Part shown: positions 1 to 8,973 of the stretch, piece by piece | Numbering within the stretch: the stretch's first letter is position 1 | How the letters are laid out: every line of letters begins with the position of its first letter | IMG/VR virus record: IMGVR_UViG_3300044638_006750 | Location: 124,001-188,000 of that record | Direction: 5' to 3' (one strand) | DNA: 64,000 bases | Origin: a virus | Translations under genes and position numbers: made by a program | The notes under the pieces: model-generated | What the model was told of the DNA's origin: nothing | The model's database searches: none | Seen by the model: only the letters and a program-made list of their open reading frames with translations

Positions 1-1
1 T

Positions 2-3000
2 ATGTCAATTATAAACAATAAATTTAGAAAATGGTATGGTCAGTCAGTAATTAATAGTACATTTAAACTGAAAGTAGAATTAGTAAATTCATACCCTAAA
101 GGAAATTATGGAAATATCCCAGACCTTCATCTTAAAAATAATAGAGATTTTGATCTATTAAAATCAAATATTGCCAGAAATTCTATTTGTAATTGGGAAA
201 TTATATTAGATACATATAAGACAACAGATGCAACACATAGAAAAGAACAGAGAATAAACATTAATCATACGGCAGCGAATCATATTGACTACACTCGTAC
301 AGATACATCTTTATCCAATACTTCTGGCAGCTATCCAGATGGTTATAATTTTATTGGTGATTTTACTGATCGTAAATTTCTAGTACCTCCAGTAAACATA
401 AATGCTCCGCACCAATATTTAACAGATTACAATTCATGTGTTTATCCTACTCAAGAATATAATAATTTCGGGTTTGCCAGAGTAGAGGACAATGCATTAA
501 GATTTATTTATCAAGCATTTAATCTTTTTTCTGCTGGTATTGGTATGGCAGCTGGTATGGGTGCGATTGGTGGTTTAACAGGTGCGTTTGTCGGAGGAAC
601 TATATTTGGGGCGGCGTCTAGTCTTGCCGTAAATAGCATAGTATCATATTACAATAATGCTAGAAGAACTAGACTAGTAGATGCTTTTGATGATAGTTTC
701 TATGACCCATCGTATGATAATTATGGTTATGGAGTACCAGATAAAGCGCTGATAGAAATTTCAGTAGACGGTGGATATAAATGGTATATATTTGATGCTA
801 AAATTTTCAAATATAACCAGTACTGTTCTCCAGTATATAAGCCTCTTAAAATACAGTACAATGGAGCCGGCCCAGTATCAGAAACTACTTGTTCTAAACT
901 AAGTACGTCTTTGGTCCCAACCACGCCATCGGCAACTTCTCCAATTATTGTCGATCCTAATACTTATAACAATATTACTGGATTGATCCTACCCGCAAAG
1001 AGCATTAAAGCCAAAGAGTTGTATATACATAAAAATATTAGATTATTAAATAATAAACCCAACATAACTAACATTTCTAATGTATTTATAGGTTTTAATA
1101 CATATGATCCGGAAAGCACAGTATGTATCGAGATTCCTCATGTTAAAGCATTTTATTATTTAAAAACTGGTACCATAACAACGAATGCTCAAATAGATAT
1201 CATATATCATGATCAGAATGGTTATGGATATAGAAACTTAATCCAAAAAACAATTAATAATATTGCTATTCTCAATAAAAATAATCAATATAATACATAT
1301 ATTTTATTTAACGATAAAACTCTTAAAAATACTTTAGACAAAAATTTAGATTCTAATATATTAATTCAAAAAAGCAATGCTGAAGATTTATTAGGGGTAG
1401 TTTTGTATAAGGGAGGTAATTTATTTACGGCGGCTAGTGTCAAAGCTTTAATAAACAATAATGTCTTCACGCCGGACTATACTATGCCGGTATATGGAGA
1501 AGGTGCTTGGGGCAGGGGTTCTTCCTCTAACAATCTTTATCCAGCTAAAAAACTTACAATACCTAAAGACTATAGCTTAATTGATTTTGCTAGAGGTTAT
1601 AGTCCAAATAGATATGTTGGACGAATTCAGGTAGGAAATAATTCTCCAATACTAACATCTTCTTTAGAAATAGGTTTGTTCGATAATATCAATGGGTGGC
1701 CGCTATACAAGAATCCAGAAAAATTTAACTTATATTCAATTAGTAGCGACAATAAACAATATCTATATAAAAATATTAGTGATTTAAATTCTATTTTTTA
1801 TTTTTATACAATGACAAGTATAGAAGGTTTAAAAAATAAAGATATGCCGACAGCTGGATCAATTACTTTATTAGACCATTTGATTCCTGCGAAATTGGGT
1901 AGTAGTAGTGGAGGTTTGTCTGGAGCTAAAATAGAAGCTATATATAGCAGTCTAGATGTTGAGGGCGCTAACGGTTGTTTTGGTGGCCACTATTGTAACA
2001 GGGCTAAATTTGATATTTTTGTCAACGGAATATATTTATTTACTGCTAATTTAAATAATTATGAGGAGGGATCTCCGCCTGATCCTCCATTAGATAATGG
2101 CGTAGGACAAGACCCATCAGATAGATATGCTTCTCATATTATCACTGACTCAGAAGCTGCGGCTATAGAGGCTGTTGACCCAGAAAACATATCTATTTCC
2201 TATAGACCAACAGCAGATAATCCCGACCCTCATAATAATATCACTTGGATAAGATTAATTTCTTCATCTGGAGTAGAGATAGCTAGCACTTGTGCTACAG
2301 ATGCTGGACTTAATACAGCAATATTACCATATGATGATAACAAATACTGGATCAGTTTAGATAAAGATCAATATGGAATATATAGTAGAACCACCAGTAT
2401 TAAAGTTTTAAAGAAAATAGAATACATTTGTAGTGAGCCTAGAACCGTTCCTGGCGGACTTAATTGCAACAATATTTGTGGTATTTCTAGAAATTATGGT
2501 AGCAGTATAGGTGTTGGAGATGATGGTGTGACATGGACACCTGCTATTACAACACCAATAGAGCTAATGAAAGTTCAAGCAAAGTCAACGGCTTTTAATC
2601 TGATAGGTGCTCAAGCTGATGGAGACCCGACATTGATATTTACTAATGTCCAAGCAGATGCTCATAAAGCTGCTATAGCACGGAAATATCCTCAAATAGA
2701 GTGGACCGAGATAGTGTTTAATAGGCCAGATGTAAGAATGTCGTGTGGAAACACTAATGGTGATACACTTATGTTTATTAAAGAATATTATTGGATAGCT
2801 AAAAATACAATAGGAGCATCTGGAGGATACGCAGGATTACCAGTCAAAGCATCCGCTCTAATAGCAAATAATACAAATATTAAAGTGAGATTTAGATATA
2901 ATACAAGAAAATTAAGACATGTAGATAATTTTTTTAGAAAATATATCATATCTCCCAATGGAACATACAAAGCCGGCGGTATTGCTGGAACAGACGAGAT

Positions 3001-3478
3001 GCCGATTAAAAATAGTTTTTATACATGGTTTTGTAATTATATAGATAGGGGAACAAGTACTTTGAATACTGTTGTTCCACCATATTATATGATGTTAAAT
3101 GAAATGATATTTAGAGGATTTTTTGGGAGTGCGGATGGTTTAGAAATCAAAGGATCATCATCTAAAACACAATATCCTCATGAATGGATACCTTATGAAT
3201 ACGACAATAGTATTTTTTGTAATAATAATGATGAGGAAAAAAATATTTTTATAGCAGGATTACATAATTTAGATCAATTAGGATATAAATTAAGATGTTG
3301 GTTATTGTCCAAATTAGTCACATCATCATATGATAAAAAAAGAATAGTAAATAGATGTTTAGCATATGTGACTGAGCTTGGAGGACCAGGAATCGTGCCA
3401 GATAAAAAAACATTTGATGTTCTATATGAAACAAATGATCCTAGAATTCAAGAATTAAAAGATACATTTTTAGGATAG
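2..3478 (+). CDS. large putative virion structural protein
   Basis: A 1158-residue protein that I cannot assign to a family. It is rich in Asn, Tyr, Ser and Gly with many short beta-type stretches, as in tail or fibre-associated proteins. Residues about 172-215 form a Gly/Ala-rich hydrophobic stretch (GMAAGMGAIGGLTGAFVGGT) that looks like a membrane-active hairpin or hinge. The ATG at base 2 is the first possible one, but the window edge hides any ribosome binding site, so the true start may lie upstream. The next gene follows after 5 bases on the same strand, suggesting one transcript. A structural role is inferred from size, composition and neighbours only. Confidence 0.55.
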   Translation: MSIINNKFRKWYGQSVINSTFKLKVELVNSYPKGNYGNIPDLHLKNNRDFDLLKSNIARNSICNWEIILDTYKTTDATHRKEQRININHTAANHIDYTRTDTSLSNTSGSYPDGYNFIGDFTDRKFLVPPVNINAPHQYLTDYNSCVYPTQEYNNFGFARVEDNALRFIYQAFNLFSAGIGMAAGMGAIGGLTGAFVGGTIFGAASSLAVNSIVSYYNNARRTRLVDAFDDSFYDPSYDNYGYGVPDKALIEISVDGGYKWYIFDAKIFKYNQYCSPVYKPLKIQYNGAGPVSETTCSKLSTSLVPTTPSATSPIIVDPNTYNNITGLILPAKSIKAKELYIHKNIRLLNNKPNITNISNVFIGFNTYDPESTVCIEIPHVKAFYYLKTGTITTNAQIDIIYHDQNGYGYRNLIQKTINNIAILNKNNQYNTYILFNDKTLKNTLDKNLDSNILIQKSNAEDLLGVVLYKGGNLFTAASVKALINNNVFTPDYTMPVYGEGAWGRGSSSNNLYPAKKLTIPKDYSLIDFARGYSPNRYVGRIQVGNNSPILTSSLEIGLFDNINGWPLYKNPEKFNLYSISSDNKQYLYKNISDLNSIFYFYTMTSIEGLKNKDMPTAGSITLLDHLIPAKLGSSSGGLSGAKIEAIYSSLDVEGANGCFGGHYCNRAKFDIFVNGIYLFTANLNNYEEGSPPDPPLDNGVGQDPSDRYASHIITDSEAAAIEAVDPENISISYRPTADNPDPHNNITWIRLISSSGVEIASTCATDAGLNTAILPYDDNKYWISLDKDQYGIYSRTTSIKVLKKIEYICSEPRTVPGGLNCNNICGISRNYGSSIGVGDDGVTWTPAITTPIELMKVQAKSTAFNLIGAQADGDPTLIFTNVQADAHKAAIARKYPQIEWTEIVFNRPDVRMSCGNTNGDTLMFIKEYYWIAKNTIGASGGYAGLPVKASALIANNTNIKVRFRYNTRKLRHVDNFFRKYIISPNGTYKAGGIAGTDEMPIKNSFYTWFCNYIDRGTSTLNTVVPPYYMMLNEMIFRGFFGSADGLEIKGSSSKTQYPHEWIPYEYDNSIFCNNNDEEKNIFIAGLHNLDQLGYKLRCWLLSKLVTSSYDKKRIVNRCLAYVTELGGPGIVPDKKTFDVLYETNDPRIQELKDTFLG

Positions 3479-3483
3479 TTTAA

Positions 3484-3993
3484 ATGTCAACTCCGACACC
3501 TACTGCAACCCCTACTGGCTCGCCTCCTCCTACAGCAACTCCAACGAGAACAGCAACCAGAACGCCAAATAATACTCGTACTGGTACTGCTACTGCTACT
3601 TCTACGCCAACACGAACACCAACTAATACCAATACTTCTACTCCTACCCCTACTCCTACGTCTACTCAGACACCAACACCAACAACAACTCAAACTAGTA
3701 CTCCGACCAGAACTCAAACCAGAACACCTACAAAAACACCCACAGCGACCCCTACTAATACTTCTACTACGACTAAAACACCAACCAATACAAAAACCCC
3801 AACCGCTACAAAAACTTCAACTCCAACAAACACTGCTACCCCATCAAACACGCCAACTAATAGTAAAACTCCAACACAAACATCTACTAGTAATAAAGTT
3901 TATATATGTACTACTAGAACTAATACTCCAACAGGTACTCCAACTCCATCACCCACTAATACAAATACTCCATCGGTTACATCTACCAAGCCA
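3484..3993 (+). repeat. Thr/Pro-rich repeat block 1
   Basis: Encodes residues 1-170 as degenerate T-P-T-x units with interspersed Asn, Arg, Lys and Ser. The nucleotide repeat is imperfect because synonymous codons alternate. Confidence 0.8.
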
Positions 3994-5571
3994 CTTAATT
4001 CTAATGAATATTACCTTAGTGATGATCTAAGAAAAATATCTCATGAAAAAGAAACACTACCGACTATTACTGTTTATGTCGATAAAGTTATAGTTGAATG
4101 TTTATGTCTAGACAATCCATTACAAAAAAAGAAATTAGTAAAAGGAGCTTCATTATTTAAGGATGAAATCACTTCTGTTATTTGGTTGATTAGAGAATTT
4201 CAGAATATCCTTGGAACAACTGCAACAGTTTTCTTCTTAAGGGCATTGGATGAAGAAGCAGGAAAAACTGAAATCTATAAGATTGGTGACTCATATGTGC
4301 CAGGACCTATTACTCCTACACCCAAACCAACAGAACCATACGTTTTCATTATTTCAGAAACCCCGACGCCAACACCGAATATTAGTTCTAGTACTATAGT
4401 TTCCGAAGTGATTAGAATATGTCCTACAAATACTCCTACACCATCTATCACTCCTACACAAACACCAACTAATAGTCCAACACCAAGCGCTACTACTACG
4501 AAGACACCCACAAACACCCCAACCAATACAACGTCTAATACTCCAAGCCCTGGCCCCTTACCCATTAAATATTTTATTGGTCCAAGATTAGCTGAAGGCG
4601 AAACATCTCTACAATTCAAAGGTAAATTTGCGTATATGCCATCTGAAGAAGATAGCGGACTGGTTCAGTGGGTCGGTGATACTTTGGAAGGCACAGGTAA
4701 GCTATTAGCTTTAGACCTAAATGGCAATGTAACAACGGTAGAACTATCTAAAAAATATGGTGTTCTCAATGACAGAATTAATCTTCAACCCCCGGCACCT
4801 GATGTAGTAAGAGAAGAGATATTTGTTGAATTAAGATGGCCAGTTAAATGTCAACCAGTAGGTCAGCTTAAAATTCCTTTCAAGGTTGAAAGATATGTTC
4901 CTCCTCCTACACCTTCCCAATCAGTGAGTAGTAGTCCAACTAATACTCCAACACCAAGCATTACAAAAACATCAACACCATCTAACACCCCGTCGAATAC
5001 TGTTACAAAAAGCAATACTCCGACCAATAGTCCGAGTCTGTCTGCTTCTTGTTCATCTAAGCCTACATCAACACCAACACCAAGTGTTTCTATAACGCCC
5101 ACACAAACTTGTAGTAATACTCCCACACCAACACCTACAGAATCTAAATATTCTAATTGTGTTTTAGTTCCAGCGCCCTATCCTGACCCTATAGAATATG
5201 ATGAAGAAACACAAGAATTAATTATTTTAGGAGATGTTAGTTTTACTACTCCAACACCATCTCCGACAGTCACGGGGTCTGTAACACCAACTCCATCGGT
5301 TACTGTGTCTGCAACGCCGACCAATACTCCTACTCCATCAGTTACTAGAACATCTACTCCTTCAGTGACCCCGACCAGAACTCCAACCAATACTCCAACA
5401 AACACTCGGACACCAACTCCTACTAACACTAGTACCCCATCTAATACTTTGACCGTAACACCGACACAGACACCAACCGCCACAGTCACCTATACCAGAA
5501 CTCCGTCACAGACACCAACCAAAACACCGACAGGTACTCCAACAAGCACATATACTCCCACCAGACCATGA
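3484..5571 (+). CDS. mucin-like Thr/Pro-repeat protein with interspersed globular segments
   Basis: A 695-residue protein built from four Thr/Pro/Ser-rich low-complexity blocks (residues about 1-170, 276-358, 472-553 and 587-695) that separate two globular segments (171-275 and 359-471) and a short acidic linker (554-586). The repeat unit is loosely TPTxTPTNT. Codons for Thr and Pro vary freely between units, so the repeat is kept at protein level. Such extended Thr/Pro stalks in other proteins are rigid spacers and common O-glycosylation acceptors; no catalytic motif is visible. It follows the large structural-type gene by 5 bases, with AGGA in the end of that gene as ribosome binding site. 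A surface or tail-stalk role is inferred. Confidence 0.7.
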   Translation: MSTPTPTATPTGSPPPTATPTRTATRTPNNTRTGTATATSTPTRTPTNTNTSTPTPTPTSTQTPTPTTTQTSTPTRTQTRTPTKTPTATPTNTSTTTKTPTNTKTPTATKTSTPTNTATPSNTPTNSKTPTQTSTSNKVYICTTRTNTPTGTPTPSPTNTNTPSVTSTKPLNSNEYYLSDDLRKISHEKETLPTITVYVDKVIVECLCLDNPLQKKKLVKGASLFKDEITSVIWLIREFQNILGTTATVFFLRALDEEAGKTEIYKIGDSYVPGPITPTPKPTEPYVFIISETPTPTPNISSSTIVSEVIRICPTNTPTPSITPTQTPTNSPTPSATTTKTPTNTPTNTTSNTPSPGPLPIKYFIGPRLAEGETSLQFKGKFAYMPSEEDSGLVQWVGDTLEGTGKLLALDLNGNVTTVELSKKYGVLNDRINLQPPAPDVVREEIFVELRWPVKCQPVGQLKIPFKVERYVPPPTPSQSVSSSPTNTPTPSITKTSTPSNTPSNTVTKSNTPTNSPSLSASCSSKPTSTPTPSVSITPTQTCSNTPTPTPTESKYSNCVLVPAPYPDPIEYDEETQELIILGDVSFTTPTPSPTVTGSVTPTPSVTVSATPTNTPTPSVTRTSTPSVTPTRTPTNTPTNTRTPTPTNTSTPSNTLTVTPTQTPTATVTYTRTPSQTPTKTPTGTPTSTYTPTRP
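4309..4557 (+). repeat. Thr/Pro-rich repeat block 2
   Basis: Encodes residues 276-358. It is split by a short non-repeat piece containing Ile, Val and one Cys, then resumes as TPTNTPTxS units. Confidence 0.75.
4897..5142 (+). repeat. Thr/Pro-rich repeat block 3
   Basis: Encodes residues 472-553. It is more Ser-rich than the other blocks and contains two Cys residues (in SASCSS and QTCSNT). Confidence 0.75.
5242..5571 (+). repeat. Thr/Pro-rich repeat block 4
   Basis: Encodes the C-terminal residues 587-695 and runs to the stop codon, so the protein ends in the repeat rather than in a folded domain. Confidence 0.8.
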
Positions 5572-5581
5572 GAGGTTAATT

Positions 5582-6016
5582 ATGAATATAGATATGAATG
5601 AATTAGATATTTTTTGTGATTTTGAACCTATTGATAATAGTGAAACAGAATTCAAATGTAAACTCTGTAATAACAGAATGCAATATGGTATGGCTGCTAC
5701 TGGACTACCGCAAATACCGTGTATAGCTAAATTATCTAAGCCAATACCGGCAGATAATATTAAATTAGTTCCAGTCAAAAGTCCTAGTTTTCCAAAAAAG
5801 GTTTATAACTTTATTTTGGCATTAGTAGATCATTTACGAACAGGCGCTAAAAGGACATCTAAAGAAGAAAGGGAGCACAGGTTATCCATATGCTCCCAAT
5901 GTGAGTTCTACGATGGTCTCGCTTGTACAAAATGCGGATGTCCTATAACAAGACACCAACAGTTTATTAGCAAGTTAGACTGGAAAAATCAGAAATGTCC
6001 AGTAGGAAAGTGGTAA
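5582..6016 (+). CDS. Cys-rich putative zinc-binding protein
   Basis: A 144-residue protein with an N-terminal C-x2-C pair (CKLCNN) and a C-terminal cluster C-x2-C, C-x2-CGC and a closing QKCPVGKW. The C-terminal part (residues about 90-144) is clearly homologous to the 80-residue protein encoded at 60348-60590, which shares the F-x2-KL-x-W-x2-QKCP-x2-KW signature. Metal binding is likely from the Cys spacing; the function is unknown. GAGG precedes the ATG. The gene ends one base short of the stop of the convergent minus-strand gene, leaving no room for a separate terminator. Confidence 0.7.
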   Translation: MNIDMNELDIFCDFEPIDNSETEFKCKLCNNRMQYGMAATGLPQIPCIAKLSKPIPADNIKLVPVKSPSFPKKVYNFILALVDHLRTGAKRTSKEEREHRLSICSQCEFYDGLACTKCGCPITRHQQFISKLDWKNQKCPVGKW

Positions 6017-6017
6017 A

Positions 6018-6380
6018 TTACTTCTTCTTGGCCTTGGAATCAGATTGACCAGCAGACTCATCTTTTTGCCACTTATGCCATCCCTTATTTGACAACCATT
6101 TACCTTCATCATCTTTTCTTCTAGGAAATAGTGTCCCACCCTTTTTATGTTGGCCGAATGCTAGAGTAGCTCCGCAGTCATTATTATTACATCTTAATTC
6201 ATAGTAATCATTATCATCCACATTGCGAACAACAAATCTATAATTTGTATTGCCGCACACCCCGCATTTTTCTTCTCCAAAAATTTCTTGTACTGAGGCT
6301 AGACCTTTAAAAATTTCTTTTTGGCCTTCTCCCTCAATTTCGAACTGTAATTTATTAGAGACTGTATACTGCACTTTCAT
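6018..6380 (-). CDS. zinc-ribbon protein
   Basis: A 120-residue protein. The central C-x2-C (CGVCG) and C-x4-C (CNNNDC) pairs form a zinc-ribbon pattern, followed by a Lys-rich tail that could touch nucleic acid. GAGGTGA sits just before the ATG. It is the last gene of the long minus-strand block and lies immediately downstream of the annealing-type protein, which suggests but does not prove a role in DNA recombination or as a single-strand-binding accessory. Confidence 0.65.
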   Translation of the reverse strand: MKVQYTVSNKLQFEIEGEGQKEIFKGLASVQEIFGEEKCGVCGNTNYRFVVRNVDDNDYYELRCNNNDCGATLAFGQHKKGGTLFPRRKDDEGKWLSNKGWHKWQKDESAGQSDSKAKKK

Positions 6381-6388
6381 ATTTCACC

Positions 6389-7108
6389 TCATGGTTTCCA
6401 ATTCTCCGAATATCCCAAAATACTCTCTGGAATTTCGTCGATATGTTGTTGATGTTTAGATAACTCTCTTATAATAGCAACAGCATCATCATGCATCAAG
6501 CCTCTAATATTATTACTATCAAAACCTAAATGGCTAATTAAACCTAAAGTATTGATATTAAGCCGTTTGGCCATAACATCAATAAAATTGATTTGATTAT
6601 TACTGATTTTGGAAACATTGTCTCCGGTTGGATCGTCCTCTACGTTTGTGGCCAATTCTTCCGCCGCCACTACTTTGCGCAACTTAAGAGCCCTTCTTAA
6701 TGCTCTTCCTTCCGCTCTGGTTTCGGCTACCGCCACAGGATGGTTTCTGTAAATTTTATCACAATTTCCCCAATAAACATCGGCAGCACCGCTCACTGTA
6801 CGACAGCGATTTAAATCATTGGCTCCCACACACTCATCGTTTAAAACGTAGCTTATGGTGTGTACCACGGTGGCTCTTTTTTCATTTGACGGGTCAGGAT
6901 TCTGTACCACATCACTAGTTGACTGAATAACAGAACATTTGAGAGCAATTTCAAAAATTCTTCTTAGGCCGTCTGTCGTTGGATTACCATCAATTTTTTC
7001 ATCCTCTGATAATAGGCCAAGTACATAATCGTTCCATTCTAAATCATTATGGCTAATCTGCTTGGGTTCTGTATTTTCGACAACTTTTTCTTTTTCCTTT
7101 TTCACCAT
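6389..7108 (-). CDS. putative single-strand annealing (Rad52/Erf-like) protein
   Basis: A 239-residue protein. Residues about 45-155 contain the pattern seen in phage annealing-type recombination proteins: a GLRRIFEIA helix, a VVHTISY strand, then AETRAEGRALRRALKL, the Ala/Arg-rich helix typical of Rad52- or Erf-like folds. The C-terminal third is helical and may recruit SSB or other partners. It sits 9 bases upstream of the zinc-ribbon gene and 2 bases downstream of the nuclease-like gene. The assignment rests on motif impression, not on a search. A second recombinase (UvsX-type) is encoded at 24099-25118. Confidence 0.45.
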   Translation of the reverse strand: MVKKEKEKVVENTEPKQISHNDLEWNDYVLGLLSEDEKIDGNPTTDGLRRIFEIALKCSVIQSTSDVVQNPDPSNEKRATVVHTISYVLNDECVGANDLNRCRTVSGAADVYWGNCDKIYRNHPVAVAETRAEGRALRRALKLRKVVAAEELATNVEDDPTGDNVSKISNNQINFIDVMAKRLNINTLGLISHLGFDSNNIRGLMHDDAVAIIRELSKHQQHIDEIPESILGYSENWKP

Positions 7109-7109
7109 T

Positions 7110-7913
7110 TTAGTCTCCTATTTCAAATATTCTATTATTAGTTGGAAATTTTGTTTTAATATTACCTAATACTGATTTCAATTCTTCGTAAATAATTAGA
7201 GCCCTAGAAGGAGAAAAGTCTTTTGACTGCTTAACTCTTATTAAGACCCAGCCTTTTCCAAGGATTAGTCCAGTTTTTTTATTATCATACTTTTGATTTC
7301 TAGACAGAGAATCGTCTCCCCATATGGGTTCAAAATGCGACGGGCCATCAACCTCAATCGCTGTATTCATGTTAGGCAGAAATAGGTCTATCTGCAACTT
7401 GGTATTTACAAGCACCTGCTCTTTATGAAAGTCTACACGATAACCGTCACCTATCAATTTATTAAAAATGTAGTGTTCGAGCTTCGACCCTGTTTTACTA
7501 GCATCTCTAACCGCCTTATTGGCTTTTTGTAGCATATCTTCTTTTATATTGTCGTCTAATGATTCCCACGCTAGTCTAGCTTTCTCTTTTCTATTTTTAA
7601 TTTCAGTCTCGGACAGATTATCCCATGATTGTAAAACAGATAAGCCTATCTTTTTCTTTGTTTCTGTATCTCTAGGCTTACCTTTGGTTGGGTGTTTATG
7701 TTTACCTGTAGCAAGAGCATTTTTTTGTGCGTCTGATTTGCTTCTTATTTTGATCTTAAATTTTTTCGCATCTCTACGAACTTTATTTGGATATGTCTCA
7801 TAAAGTTCCGCAATATCCGCAAAACTCTTATTTTGTTTAACATATAGGTCGATTAATATGTCTTTTTTTTCTACGTCACTCAGTATCGAGTATGGTTTTT
7901 TTGAAATTTTCAT
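7110..7913 (-). CDS. free-standing homing-endonuclease-like protein (VSR/EDxHD nuclease with NUMOD repeats)
   Basis: A 267-residue protein with three parts. The N-terminal helix-turn-helix (SFADIAELYETYPNKVRRDA) is followed by two NUMOD3-like DNA-binding elements (KGKPRDTETKKKIG and a second with LARLAWES-like helix at about residues 105-120). The C-terminal nuclease domain has D and E-x-D/H elements (LQIDLFLP, IEVDGPSHF, LIRVKQ), as in very-short-patch-repair-like homing endonucleases such as I-Bth0305I. It overlaps the upstream gene by 38 bases, typical of an inserted mobile gene. Activity against an intron-less allele of a neighbour is inferred. Confidence 0.65.
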   Translation of the reverse strand: MKISKKPYSILSDVEKKDILIDLYVKQNKSFADIAELYETYPNKVRRDAKKFKIKIRSKSDAQKNALATGKHKHPTKGKPRDTETKKKIGLSVLQSWDNLSETEIKNRKEKARLAWESLDDNIKEDMLQKANKAVRDASKTGSKLEHYIFNKLIGDGYRVDFHKEQVLVNTKLQIDLFLPNMNTAIEVDGPSHFEPIWGDDSLSRNQKYDNKKTGLILGKGWVLIRVKQSKDFSPSRALIIYEELKSVLGNIKTKFPTNNRIFEIGD

Positions 7914-8349
7914 ATGTTATATTTTCCATAATACCTATTGGTTTATTATTCCAGCAATTACTATAAACATTATATATGTATTGATTTTTAGCTATAATAG
8001 ACAAATTTTGGGTAGGTCCATACAAATGGTTAAGATATAGATAGTTTGCTTCAGTGTTTAGCCACGGAATATCTTTTGCATAAAAATATATCTTATTTAT
8101 ATTTGTAAAGCCCTTTGATATAATAAGAGATTCTGTGTCGGATATCCATAACTTACCATTAAAAAATTTGCACTGAGATATTGGTAAGACTGGCACGTTT
8201 AATCTGTGGGTTATAGAGTTCGTATTGTATGCAAAACACACATACTGGTTAGAATGATCATATTGAATAGCAGTATATATTGTATCATATATGTTTTGAT
8301 ACTCTTGATTATTATTTACAACAAACCCAAAATCACTAATTATTGACAT
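7876..8349 (-). CDS. hypothetical protein of the coupled 7.9-12.4 kb operon
   Basis: A 157-residue protein with no family I recognise. I start it at the ATG at 8349 (MSIISDFGFV), because AAGGA lies 5 bases upstream; an earlier in-frame ATG at 8382 lacks such a site and deepens the overlap with the next gene. It is rich in Asn, Tyr and Ile like its neighbours and contains no visible catalytic motif. It overlaps the preceding gene by 14 bases and the following nuclease gene by 38, so translation is probably coupled. Confidence 0.55.
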   Translation of the reverse strand: MSIISDFGFVVNNNQEYQNIYDTIYTAIQYDHSNQYVCFAYNTNSITHRLNVPVLPISQCKFFNGKLWISDTESLIISKGFTNINKIYFYAKDIPWLNTEANYLYLNHLYGPTQNLSIIAKNQYIYNVYSNCWNNKPIGIMENITYENFKKTILDTE

Positions 8350-8971
8350 AAAATTCCTTTTTGATATAATCGTTAATATCAATAATATCGCTATCCATGT
8401 TATCTACAGCAACCATAGTATCCATGTCGATATATGATGCACCACATAGGAGACTTTCATTTTTATATATATGATTTTTACCAATAATAGATTTATAGGA
8501 TGCTAATATAAAAGCCTTTTGATGTTCTAGTAATGTTCCTAAATTATATGGATTATTGATTTTGCTATTATTAAACATATGTATATCACAATCACTGCGC
8601 ATGGTGAGATCAACAATGTTGGATGGAAGCTCCTCAATATTATCTAGTAATATAGCTCTTTTATTATTTCTGGAGATACTATATTTTTTAAAAATCTCTC
8701 TATTAATTACATGCTTGAAATTATTTAAATCATCTATAATAAATAAATCTTTCATTGCATGGTATTGATTCATAAATGTTTTGATAGCAAAATGTTCTAT
8801 GTCAGACTTAGCTATACAAATTTTATATGGTTTAATAATATCGTATGCTTTAAAAATTTCTTCTACATTTAGAATATAAAAATCCACATATTCGGCATGA
8901 TTTGGTATAGATATTTTAATACTATCTAGTAATCTACTGTTGGTAGTAGAAATAATAATTTTGTGTTTCAT
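8336..8971 (-). CDS. hypothetical protein, possible degenerate glycosyltransferase-like fold
   Basis: A 211-residue protein beginning KHKIIISTTNSRLLDSI, an opening strand-loop-helix reminiscent of Rossmann or GT-B domains. Alternating hydrophobic strands (DFYILNV, KICIAKS, DLFIID, RAILLDN) support an alpha/beta fold, but no nucleotide-sugar motif is visible. It starts 2 bases after the stop of the nucleotidyltransferase-like gene. Function unknown. Confidence 0.5.
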   Translation of the reverse strand: MKHKIIISTTNSRLLDSIKISIPNHAEYVDFYILNVEEIFKAYDIIKPYKICIAKSDIEHFAIKTFMNQYHAMKDLFIIDDLNNFKHVINREIFKKYSISRNNKRAILLDNIEELPSNIVDLTMRSDCDIHMFNNSKINNPYNLGTLLEHQKAFILASYKSIIGKNHIYKNESLLCGASYIDMDTMVAVDNMDSDIIDINDYIKKEFYVNN

Positions 8972-8973
8972 TG

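Noticed and set aside
3487-5489. Several open frames on the minus strand opposite the Thr/Pro-repeat gene, rich in Val/Gly or Ser/Arg.
   Set aside because: They are mirror products of the repeat, without ribosome binding sites or independent structure.
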